This document shows, piece by piece, positions 40,797 through 48,493 of a stretch of 55,596 nucleotides of DNA. The notes beneath the pieces are model-generated. The model had not been told where the DNA came from. It did no database searches and was given only the letters and a program-made list of their open reading frames with translations. Numbering within the stretch: the stretch's first letter is position 1; every line of letters begins with the position of its first letter. Source of the stretch: Clostridia bacterium (GTDB lineage: Bacteria > Bacillota > Clostridia > Christensenellales > Aristaeellaceae); contig JAGBFR010000050.1 of NCBI GenBank assembly GCA_017936375.1, positions 1 to 55,596 on the forward strand, written 5' to 3'. The position numbers and the translations under genes were made by a program.

Positions 40797-40825
40797 TTGA
40801 TTTTACCGCGCAGGTAGTGTATCAT
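40797..40825 (+). promoter_or_regulatory. promoter of pckA
   Basis: TTGATT (40797-40802), a 17-bp spacer and TATCAT (40820-40825); the leader to the ATG is about 110 nt. The 235-bp gap before pckA otherwise holds a terminator and an inverted repeat. Confidence 0.6.
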
Positions 40826-40944
40826 ATACTCTGTATCATGAGGGTATAGGTGCTTTGCCGTATGCGGCGGATGCGCTTCCATGCCCTGTGAAGTAAAAAC
40901 ACTGTTTCACAAAGACATTTTTTGAGAAAGAGGTTGCAAGCAAC

Positions 40945-42549
40945 ATGGCTAAGATTGATCTGACCAGGTATGGCATCACCGACACCACCGAGATCGTCTA
41001 CAATCCGTCTTATGAGCTGCTCTTCGAAGAGGAGACCAAGCCGGAGCTGGAAGGCTACGACAAGGGCCAGGTGACCGAGCTGGACACCGTGAACGTCATG
41101 ACCGGCATCTACACCGGCCGTTCCCCCAAGGATAAGTATATCGTCATGGACGAGAATTCCAAGGACACCGTGTGGTGGACCTCTCCGGAGTTCAAGAATG
41201 ACAACCATCCGATGACCCAGGAGACCTGGGAGGTCGTCAAGTCCCTCGCCAAGAAGCAGCTCTCCGGCAAGCGCCTGTTCGTCGTCGACGCCTTCTGCGG
41301 CGCCAACAAGGACACCCGCATGGCCATCCGTTTCGTGATGGAGGTTGCCTGGCAGGCCCACTTCGTCAAGAACATGTTCATCGTCCCGACCGAGGAAGAG
41401 CTGGCCACCTTCGAGCCGGACTTCGTCGTCTACAACGCCTCCAAGGCGAAGGTTGAGAACTACGCCGAGCTCGGCCTCAACTCCGAGACCGTCGCCGCCT
41501 TCAACATCACTTCCCGCGAGCAGGTCATCCTGAACACCTGGTACGGCGGCGAGATGAAGAAGGGCATGTTCTCCATGATGAACTACTACCTGCCGCTCAA
41601 GGGCATTGCCTCCATGCACTGCTCCGCCAACACCGATATGAACGGCGAGAACACCGCCCTGTTCTTCGGCCTCTCCGGCACCGGCAAGACCACCCTCTCC
41701 ACCGACCCGAAGCGCCTGCTCATCGGCGATGACGAGCACGGCTGGGACGACAACGGCGTCTTCAACTTCGAGGGCGGCTGCTACGCGAAGGTTATCGGCC
41801 TTGACAAGGAGTCCGAGCCGGACATCTACAACGCCATCCGCCGCAACGCGCTGCTGGAGAACGTCACCGTCGACGAGAACGGCAAGATCGATTTCGACGA
41901 CAAGTCCGTGACCGAGAACACCCGCGTCTCCTACCCGATCTCCCACATCGAGAAGATCGTCCGTCCGATCTCCGCTGCTCCGGCCGCGAAGAACGTCATC
42001 TTCCTGTCTGCTGACGCTTTCGGCGTCCTCCCGCCGGTCTCCATCCTGACCCCGGAGCAGGCTCAGTACTACTTCCTCTCCGGCTTCACCGCCAAGCTGG
42101 CCGGCACCGAGCGCGGCATCACCGAGCCGACCCCGACCTTCTCCGCCTGCTTCGGCCAGGCCTTCCTCGAGCTGCATCCGACCAAGTACGGCGAGGAGCT
42201 CGTTAAGAAGATGGAAGCCAACGGCGCCAAGGCCTACCTGGTCAACACCGGCTGGAACGGCACCGGCAAGCGCATCACCATCAAGGATACCCGCGGCATC
42301 ATCGACGCCATCCTCGACGGTTCCATCCTGAAGGCCGAGACCAAGACCATCCCGATGTTCAACCTGGTCGTGCCGACCTCTCTGCCGGGCGTCAACCCGC
42401 AGATCCTCGACCCGCGCGACACCTACGCCAACGCTTCCGAGTGGGAGACCAAGGCGCAGGATCTGGCTGGCCGCTTCATCAAGAACTTCGTGAAGTACAC
42501 CGGCAATGCCGCTGGCAAGGCCCTCGTCGCCGCCGGCCCGCAGCTGTAA
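40945..42549 (+). CDS. pckA: phosphoenolpyruvate carboxykinase (ATP)
   Basis: Interconverts oxaloacetate plus ATP with PEP plus CO2; in fermenting anaerobes it often runs towards oxaloacetate, conserving ATP on the way to succinate. The 534 residues show the ATP-type signatures: [12 protein letters not shown], the kinase-1a motif [14 protein letters not shown] (near residue 242), the kinase-2 segment [22 protein letters not shown], and NTGWNGTG near the C-terminus. Length is normal. Codons are strongly biased to the preferred C-ending set, a sign of high expression. AGAGGTTGCAAGCAAC precedes the ATG. Confidence 0.97.
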   Translation: MAKIDLTRYGITDTTEIVYNPSYELLFEEETKPELEGYDKGQVTELDTVNVMTGIYTGRSPKDKYIVMDENSKDTVWWTSPEFKNDNHPMTQETWEVVKSLAKKQLSGKRLFVVDAFCGANKDTRMAIRFVMEVAWQAHFVKNMFIVPTEEELATFEPDFVVYNASKAKVENYAELGLNSETVAAFNITSREQVILNTWYGGEMKKGMFSMMNYYLPLKGIASMHCSANTDMNGENTALFFGLSGTGKTTLSTDPKRLLIGDDEHGWDDNGVFNFEGGCYAKVIGLDKESEPDIYNAIRRNALLENVTVDENGKIDFDDKSVTENTRVSYPISHIEKIVRPISAAPAAKNVIFLSADAFGVLPPVSILTPEQAQYYFLSGFTAKLAGTERGITEPTPTFSACFGQAFLELHPTKYGEELVKKMEANGAKAYLVNTGWNGTGKRITIKDTRGIIDAILDGSILKAETKTIPMFNLVVPTSLPGVNPQILDPRDTYANASEWETKAQDLAGRFIKNFVKYTGNAAGKALVAAGPQL

Positions 42550-42572
42550 TTCACAGCCCTATAAGAGCCATT

Positions 42573-42608
42573 CATCCCCGGCAGATTCGTCTGCCGGGGA
42601 TGTTTTTT
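42573..42608 (+). terminator. terminator after pckA
   Basis: A 13-bp perfect stem (CATCCCCGGCAGA against TCTGCCGGGGATG) with the stable loop TTCG and six T. Confidence 0.95.
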
Positions 42609-42683
42609 GGTTCCCCATGGCCATTCATTCGCCTCAAATTATTTCAAATCCCGTAATTTCTTAATCATTTCGTAATACTTTTA

Positions 42684-42713
42684 TTGACATGCTTTGCTCT
42701 CCCATGGTAAAAT
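42684..42713 (+). promoter_or_regulatory. promoter and structured leader of the Ig-repeat protein gene
   Basis: Consensus -35 TTGACA (42684-42689), an 18-bp spacer and TAAAAT (42708-42713). The 318-bp gap 42550-42867 holds the pckA terminator, this promoter and a leader of about 145 nt with at least two hairpins: CCGCG/CGCGG near 42762 and a long GCCTGACG/CGTGCAGGC hairpin near 42790-42820. I cannot match the leader to a known riboswitch. Confidence 0.7.
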
Positions 42714-42867
42714 ATCCAATGGAAGGTCATGCCACAAACCATATCAGACAGTCCCCCGCGAGCTGCACGCGGCCCTGCCGGCATCCCTCCAAGGCCTGAC
42801 GATTCCGTGCAGGCTTTGCCGCTTTTTAGCAGCCCGCTTTTTCCCAGTCTGATTACAGGAGGTCACC

Positions 42868-45800
42868 ATGAACAAGATCGCAAAGCGCATCCTGCTTACC
42901 GCCGTGCTGGCCGCGCTGCTGTGCTGCTTCGCCCTGCCCGCGTTTGCCGCGAAGGACATGGGCGCAGGCTTCTCCTGCAGCCTCAATCCGGTCACGACCG
43001 GCTCTAAGCCGACGTTCTCCTGGGCTCTGACTCCGTCCGAGGCCTACTCCAGGATCAACGTCTCTATCTATTCCATCACGGACGACGTCACGACCGTACT
43101 CTGGTCCAATGACAATGCCAATCCGTCCGACAGCGTCATGCTTGAAATCACGGACAGCGAGAAGCTCTATGCTTCCGCCTCCATCTTCTATACAAGCGGC
43201 AATTATGAGCGCCTGAAGAGCAACACGATCAAGGTCACCATCCCCGTGACGGCGATCACCTTTGCCTCCACCACGCTCAACATCATCGAGGGCGAGACAA
43301 GCAGCGTCCCGGCCGTGACCATCACGCCGTCCAACGCCACTAACCCCGATGTTTCCTACTATTCCGAGGATGATTCCATCGCGGATGTCGACGCTGTGAC
43401 GGGCGAGGTCACCGCTGTCTCCGAAGGCGAGACCGTGATCTATGCCGTGGCGGACGACGGCTTCGGCGCCGAGGCGGAGCTGTACGTCTCCGTCCTGCCG
43501 GTCTCTGCGCCCATCGCGCTGAAGATCACCGCCCAGCCGCAGGACGTCGCCGTGGAAGACGGTGAAACCTTCACCCTCTCCGTGCGCGCGCAGGGCTCCG
43601 GCCTGTCCTATCAGTGGTTCGTGCGCGAGCCGGGCAAGACCGGCTACTCCGACGCCTTCTGCAATACGGCCGATCTCACCGAGACCATGACCGCCGCGCT
43701 TGACGGCTGCGAGTATTACTGCCTCGTGACCGACGCGTACAGCAGCTTCGTCGAGTCCGCCTCTGCGACGGTGACCCTGATCCCGGATCTGAAGATCACC
43801 TCCCAGCCCAAGGACGTCATGGCGAAGGCGGGCGAGACCGTCTCCTTCACCGTCGAGGCCTCCGGCAGCGGCCTGGCCTATCGCTGGTATGTGAAGACCC
43901 CGACCACCAACCGCTTCGTGGACACCAAGAACATCTCCGCCAACTACACCTTTGAGATGCTCGAGTCCCTCGACGGCAACCAGTATTACTGCATCGTCAC
44001 CGATGCAAACGGCAACACCGTCCAGTCCAACACCGTCACCCTGCGCCTGCCCAAGCCGGTCTTCATCAAGACCCAGCCGAAGAACACCTCCGCCGCCGCC
44101 GGCGAGAGCGTGACCGTCTCTGTCGAGGCCGTCGGCGAAGGCCTGACCTACAAGTGGTACTACAAGAACCCGGGCGACGTTGACTTCCTCTACACCTCCA
44201 CCTTCACCGGCAATACCTACACCATGACCATGAGCGAGTCCCGCGACGGCCGCCAGGTCTACTGTGTGGTCACCGATAAGGACGGCAATTCCGTCACCTC
44301 CGACACCGTCACCCTGAGCATGAAGAGCTACGCGCGCATCACCAAGCAGCCGCAGAATGCCATGGCTGCGCTCGGCGCCAGTGTCAGCGTCAGCGTTGAA
44401 GCCGTCGGCGAAGGCCTGACCTACGAGTGGTTCTACAAGAACAAGGGCGACACTGCCTTCACCTATACCTCCACCTATACCACCAACACCTACACCATGA
44501 CGATGACCAACGCCCGCGCGGGCCGTGAGGTCTACTGTATCGTCACCGACGTGTACGGCAACTTCGTCAAGTCCAACACCGTCGTGCTGGATATCCTCCA
44601 GCCGGTCTATATCCGCAAGCAGCCGGAGAGCTCCTTCGTCTACAGCCCGGGCGACGTCGCTTCCGTCACGGTTGACGCCGTGGGCGACGGCCTGACCTAC
44701 GAGTGGTACTGCAAGCTGGCCAACGCCGTGTCCTTCACGAAGCTGCCGGCCTTCACCGGCAACACCTACTCCGTGACGATGAACGCCTACGACCACAACA
44801 GCCGCGTCTACTGCATCATCACGGACAGCCAGGGCAACTATGTGCAGTCCAACATCGTCACCCTCGGCTTCTATGAGACCGCGTATATCCATGCGATCTA
44901 CGGCGGCAAGGCCTTCATCGGCAGCCGTGCGACCATCACCCTCGACGCCGAGGGCAACGACCTGACCTACAAGTGGTACTATAAGGATCCGGGCGCTGCG
45001 GCCTATACGCTCTCCAGCGTCACCGGCGATACCTACTCCCTCGTGCTGACGGAGGCGCGCGTGGGCCGTCAGGTCTACTGCGTGATCACCGATAAGTACG
45101 GCTATTCCGCCACCTCTGACATCGTCACCCTCGGTGAGCCGCAGCCTGTCTACATCAAGGTGCAGCCCACCAGCGTCAGCGCCTTCGCAGGCGAGCAGGC
45201 CAAGGTCTCCTTCACCGCAATCGGCGACGAGCTGGTCTACCAGTGGTACTTCAGGCCGGCGGGCGAGGTTAACTTCGTCTACACCGATACCTTCGAGGAG
45301 AACTACTACTACACCACCATGTCCGAGGCCCGCGACGGCCGTCAGGTTTACTGCGTGGTCACCGATAAGTACGGCAACACCGCGCAGACCAATACCGTCA
45401 CCCTCGATATGAAGCACCGCGCTGCGATCACCGAGGAGCAGAAGCCTCACACCATCACCGCCGCTGCGGGCGAGCGCTTCTCCATCACCATCAAGGCCAC
45501 GGGCGATGGCGTCACCTACCAGTGGTATGTCAAGAACAAGGGCGCGTCCGAGTTCACCGCTGTTGCCGGCCAGAATGGCTCCGTCTTCAACGCGACCATG
45601 AGCACCGCGCTCGACGGCGCGAGGGTGAAGTGCATCGTCACCGACGAATACGGCACCACCGCCGAAACAGAGTACGACTATAAGCTCAGCGTCGTCACGC
45701 CGGTGGAGATCACCACCCAGCCCACGGACGCTGCCGCTGCTGTCAACACGAAAGCGACCGTCAAGCTGACCGCCAACGGCGAAGGCCTGACCTACAAGTG

Positions 45801-47322
45801 GTACTTCAAGGACAAGAAGGCGACCAGCTTCAAGCTGACGACCACCTTCATCGGCGACACCTATGAAGTTACCATGAATGATACCCGTGACGGCCGTCAG
45901 GTCTACTGCGTCGTCACCGACGAGCACGGCTATCAGGTGACCTCCAACACCGTCACCCTGAGCCTCAAGGAGACCGTCAAGATCACCGCCCAGCCGCAGA
46001 CCACCACTGCCCATGACGGCGAGCGCGTGAGCGTCACCATCACCGCGACGGGCGACGGCCTCAAGTACACCTGGTACGTCAAGGAGCCGGGCGAGAGCGG
46101 CTACACCGCCTACAACAACATCGGCACCGCCTACAGCATGGTCGTCAATGACTACACCACCGGCACCATCGTCTACTGTGTGGTTACCGATAAGTACGGC
46201 AATTCCGAGGAATCCAACAAGGTCTCTGTCCGCAAGATTGTGCCGGTTTACATCGACAGCCAGACGGAAGACGACGTCAAGGTCATGCTCGGCGAGAAGG
46301 CCACGGTCACCGTCAACGCCATCGGCGACGGCCTCAAGTACGAGTGGTACTTCAAGGACGCCAACGCTTCCTCCTTCGCCAAGACCAAGACCTTCACCGG
46401 CGACACCTACTCCGTCGATCTGACGGAGGCGCGCGTGGGCCGTCAGGTCTACTGTGTGATCACCGACAAGTACGCCAACAAGGTGACCTCCAACGTGGTC
46501 ACCCTCAAGCGCGACTATACGCTGAAGATCCTCAAGCAGCCGGTCAATAAGACTGTCAACGAGGGCAAGACCGCGACCGTCACCGTCGAGGTGAACGGCG
46601 CCGGCCTGACCTATCAGTGGTACGTCATCAAGGCGGGCACGGTCGAGGTCACCAAGTCCTCCAATACCACCAGCAAGTACAGCGTCGTCATGAATGATGA
46701 GCGCAGCGGCAACCAGGTCTTCTGCGTCATCACCGACAAGAACGGCGACAGCGTGACCTCCGATACCGTCACGCTGAAGATGCCCATCGCCATCAAGGTC
46801 CAGCCCGTGAGCGTGAAGGTGAAGAGCGGCGAGACCGCCTCAGTCTCCGTGAATGCGACTGGTACCGGCCTCAAGTACAAGTGGTACTACAAGAATCCGG
46901 GCGACAGCAGCTACAAGGCCAGCTCCGTCACCGGCGACACCTACTCCGTCACCATGAACGAGGACCGCGACGGCCGCAAGGTCTACTGCCTGATCACCGA
47001 CTCCAAGGGCAATCAGGTCAAGTCCAACGCCGTCTCCCTGACGATGAAGGTTGAGCTGGGCATCACCGCCCAGCCCAAGAATGTGACCGTTGCCAGCGGC
47101 CAGAAGGCCACTGTCTCCATCAAGGCCACGGGCGTCGATCTGACCTATCAGTGGTACGTCAAGGCGGCCGGCACCGGCACCTTCCTCAAGTCCTCCATCA
47201 CCTCTTCCAAGTACAGCGTCACGATGAACTCTGCCCGCAACGGCAACCAGGTCTACTGCGTCGTCACCGACAAGTACGGCAATACCGTCAAGAGTAAGAC
47301 CGTCACGCTGAGCATGGAGTAA
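42868..47322 (+). CDS. large secreted protein with a BIG2-like domain and fourteen Ig-like repeats
   Basis: 1484 residues. A signal peptide (MNKIAKRILLTAVLAALLCCFALPAFA) is followed by a unique region to about 125, a BIG2-like domain to about 212 (VTAITFASTTLNIIEGETS), and then fourteen repeats of about 90 residues from about 215 to the end. Each repeat has the pattern I-x-x-QP-x-x-V-A-x-x-G-E, G-L-x-Y-x-W-Y-x-K, and R-x-G-R-x-V-Y-C-V-V-T-D-x-x-G-N, a typical Ig-like outline. The YC cysteine occurs in every repeat but its usual Ig partner is absent. There is no LPXTG or SLH signal. It is probably a surface or matrix adhesin. Start follows AGGAGG. Confidence 0.93.
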   Translation: MNKIAKRILLTAVLAALLCCFALPAFAAKDMGAGFSCSLNPVTTGSKPTFSWALTPSEAYSRINVSIYSITDDVTTVLWSNDNANPSDSVMLEITDSEKLYASASIFYTSGNYERLKSNTIKVTIPVTAITFASTTLNIIEGETSSVPAVTITPSNATNPDVSYYSEDDSIADVDAVTGEVTAVSEGETVIYAVADDGFGAEAELYVSVLPVSAPIALKITAQPQDVAVEDGETFTLSVRAQGSGLSYQWFVREPGKTGYSDAFCNTADLTETMTAALDGCEYYCLVTDAYSSFVESASATVTLIPDLKITSQPKDVMAKAGETVSFTVEASGSGLAYRWYVKTPTTNRFVDTKNISANYTFEMLESLDGNQYYCIVTDANGNTVQSNTVTLRLPKPVFIKTQPKNTSAAAGESVTVSVEAVGEGLTYKWYYKNPGDVDFLYTSTFTGNTYTMTMSESRDGRQVYCVVTDKDGNSVTSDTVTLSMKSYARITKQPQNAMAALGASVSVSVEAVGEGLTYEWFYKNKGDTAFTYTSTYTTNTYTMTMTNARAGREVYCIVTDVYGNFVKSNTVVLDILQPVYIRKQPESSFVYSPGDVASVTVDAVGDGLTYEWYCKLANAVSFTKLPAFTGNTYSVTMNAYDHNSRVYCIITDSQGNYVQSNIVTLGFYETAYIHAIYGGKAFIGSRATITLDAEGNDLTYKWYYKDPGAAAYTLSSVTGDTYSLVLTEARVGRQVYCVITDKYGYSATSDIVTLGEPQPVYIKVQPTSVSAFAGEQAKVSFTAIGDELVYQWYFRPAGEVNFVYTDTFEENYYYTTMSEARDGRQVYCVVTDKYGNTAQTNTVTLDMKHRAAITEEQKPHTITAAAGERFSITIKATGDGVTYQWYVKNKGASEFTAVAGQNGSVFNATMSTALDGARVKCIVTDEYGTTAETEYDYKLSVVTPVEITTQPTDAAAAVNTKATVKLTANGEGLTYKWYFKDKKATSFKLTTTFIGDTYEVTMNDTRDGRQVYCVVTDEHGYQVTSNTVTLSLKETVKITAQPQTTTAHDGERVSVTITATGDGLKYTWYVKEPGESGYTAYNNIGTAYSMVVNDYTTGTIVYCVVTDKYGNSEESNKVSVRKIVPVYIDSQTEDDVKVMLGEKATVTVNAIGDGLKYEWYFKDANASSFAKTKTFTGDTYSVDLTEARVGRQVYCVITDKYANKVTSNVVTLKRDYTLKILKQPVNKTVNEGKTATVTVEVNGAGLTYQWYVIKAGTVEVTKSSNTTSKYSVVMNDERSGNQVFCVITDKNGDSVTSDTVTLKMPIAIKVQPVSVKVKSGETASVSVNATGTGLKYKWYYKNPGDSSYKASSVTGDTYSVTMNEDRDGRKVYCLITDSKGNQVKSNAVSLTMKVELGITAQPKNVTVASGQKATVSIKATGVDLTYQWYVKAAGTGTFLKSSITSSKYSVTMNSARNGNQVYCVVTDKYGNTVKSKTVTLSME
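43510..47319 (+). repeat. fourteen tandem repeats of about 270 bp coding for Ig-like domains
   Basis: The units begin with words for ITxQP and end with TVTL. Nucleotide identity between units is moderate, with conserved stretches such as CAGGTCTACTG before GTCACCGA, so the array is old rather than freshly amplified, apart from a few closer neighbours. Confidence 0.9.
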
Positions 47323-47350
47323 TCCCTCTCGCAGGCACACTTACACAAGC

Positions 47351-47394
47351 AGCAGCCCCCGCCCGGATCGCTCCGGCAGCGGGGGCTGCTTTTA
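47351..47394 (+). terminator. terminator after the Ig-repeat gene
   Basis: Stem AGCAGCCCCCGC against GCGGGGGCTGCT, with an inner CCGG/CCGG hairpin in the loop, then TTTTA. Confidence 0.88.
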
Positions 47395-47407
47395 CGTATA
47401 TTGACAG

Positions 47408-47444
47408 AAAAAGGCGCGCCCGTCAAAGCGCGCCTCTGTTTTTA
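47408..47444. terminator. bidirectional terminator overlapping the merR stop codon
   Basis: A seven-pair core (GGCGCGC/GCGCGCC), with AAAAA on the left and TCTGTTTTT on the right, can work for both converging transcripts and includes the end of the MerR gene. Confidence 0.82.
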
Positions 47445-48257
47445 TAGTCCTCCGACCTCGATGCGCATGGAGATCCGGTACATCGGATTCTCCTCGCCGA
47501 CGGGCGAATAGACGATCCATCCATAGAAATCATCCAGCGGGATCAGATTGTGCTGGGTGATATACGCAAAGAAGGGCTCAAGCGCCGCAAAGGGGATCCG
47601 CATCGGATCCGGCGTCTCGATCATCATCTGCAGGCAGGACGTCACGGCGGAGTACTGCATGGGTTCGCGATAGGTATCGCTGATCGCGTCAAAATGATTC
47701 TTGAACAGGCCGATACCGATATCCGCCGGGCAGCAGCCGTCCTCCCTCTGTCCCATGTCCTTCATCCTCACCCGGACGACGGAATACACATGCGGCGCGC
47801 AGGTCATCCAGTGCTGGAAGATGCCCGCTGTATTTTGATGCGCCGCCACCTCCGGATCGGACAGAAAGAGGCGATAGGTGCCCACCATCCGCGCCGGCTT
47901 GACCGCATCGCCGCCCTCGCATGCCTGCGCGAAGGCATTCTCGTGGAGCCTGATGCGCCCGAGCATGTTATGCAGATTCTCAATCTGAGACTCAATCTCA
48001 TGCTTTCGCTGTGTCAGGCTGGCAAGCATATCCTCGCACGCCACATTTCCCTCGCGCGAGGGCATGGACGAGAGCGGAATGCCAAACGCCGTCATCTGCC
48101 GCAGCTGGATGAGCCTGAGAATATCCTGCGAGGCATAGGACCGGTAATTATTCTTCTGATCACGCTGCGTGCAGAGCACGCCGATGCTGTCATAATAGCG
48201 CAGCGTCGCGCTGGGCACGCCGGTCAGGCGCTCAAAGTCGCTGATTCTGTACTTCAT
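47442..48257 (-). CDS. MerR family transcriptional regulator
   Basis: 271 residues. The N-terminal MerR winged helix (MKYRISDFERLTGVPSATLRYYDSIGVL, with R-Y-Y-D and a Y-R-S-Y-wing) spans about residues 1-70, followed by a coiled coil (about 78-115, LTQRKHEIESQIENLHNMLGRI) and an effector-binding domain of about 150 residues with GyrI-like appearance (YSVVRVRMKDMGQREDGCCPADIG). It is divergent from FR3, whose promoter has the 19-bp spacer typical of MerR activation. Its inducer would be the FR3 substrate or a related compound. The start has GGGGGAGAGG upstream. Confidence 0.92.
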   Translation of the reverse strand: MKYRISDFERLTGVPSATLRYYDSIGVLCTQRDQKNNYRSYASQDILRLIQLRQMTAFGIPLSSMPSREGNVACEDMLASLTQRKHEIESQIENLHNMLGRIRLHENAFAQACEGGDAVKPARMVGTYRLFLSDPEVAAHQNTAGIFQHWMTCAPHVYSVVRVRMKDMGQREDGCCPADIGIGLFKNHFDAISDTYREPMQYSAVTSCLQMMIETPDPMRIPFAALEPFFAYITQHNLIPLDDFYGWIVYSPVGEENPMYRISMRIEVGGL

Positions 48258-48281
48258 TTCACCTCTCCCCCTTCCAAATTG

Positions 48282-48310
48282 AGTATAGCATAACAAGCGA
48301 ATGCAGACAA
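48282..48310 (-). promoter_or_regulatory. promoter of the merR gene
   Basis: Minus-strand TTGTCT (48305-48310), a 17-bp spacer and TATACT (48282-48287). Confidence 0.75.
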
Positions 48311-48324
48311 GTTCAAGCGAACTT
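48309..48324 (-). promoter_or_regulatory. inverted repeat over the merR -35 box
   Basis: AAGTTC-AAGC-GAACTT, perfect 6-bp arms and a 4-bp centre overlapping the merR -35 box; a likely autoregulatory or shared operator. Confidence 0.5.
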
Positions 48325-48411
48325 CATAGTTCACCGTATTTAGGGACAAAAACAGCCCGTCCGGAACGTCTTTCTTTTGTCAATCCCCCTCATTCCGGCA
48401 CGATTATCCGA

Positions 48412-48442
48412 TTGACCTTCAAGCATACTTTAATCATATAAT
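48412..48442 (+). promoter_or_regulatory. FR3 promoter with MerR-type 19-bp spacer
   Basis: TTGACC (48412-48417) and TATAAT (48437-48442) are separated by 19 bp. The spacer contains the imperfect dyad TTCAAG-CATA-CTTTAA. MerR activators bind such overlong spacers and twist the DNA. A small GCCCGT/ACGGGC hairpin follows in the leader (about 48455-48469). Confidence 0.8.
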
Positions 48443-48493
48443 AAGAATAACAAAGCCCGTGACACGGGCCGAATAAAGAAAGGACGTGGATCT

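Noticed and set aside
42720-42867. Possible c-di-GMP riboswitch before the Ig-repeat gene
   Set aside because: Short words such as CAAACC and GGCTTTGCC recall the GEMM consensus, but their order and the expected tetraloop-receptor arrangement do not fit.
42853-46014. A 1053-codon minus-strand frame opposite the Ig-repeat gene
   Set aside because: It is the antisense of a repetitive gene with strong C-ending codon bias; its apparent repeats are shadows of the Ig repeats, and it has no ribosome site or signal sequence.
43510-47319. Regular repetition as a possible CRISPR or satellite array
   Set aside because: The period is about 270 bp, in frame, with coding conservation and Ig-like residues; it is a protein repeat.
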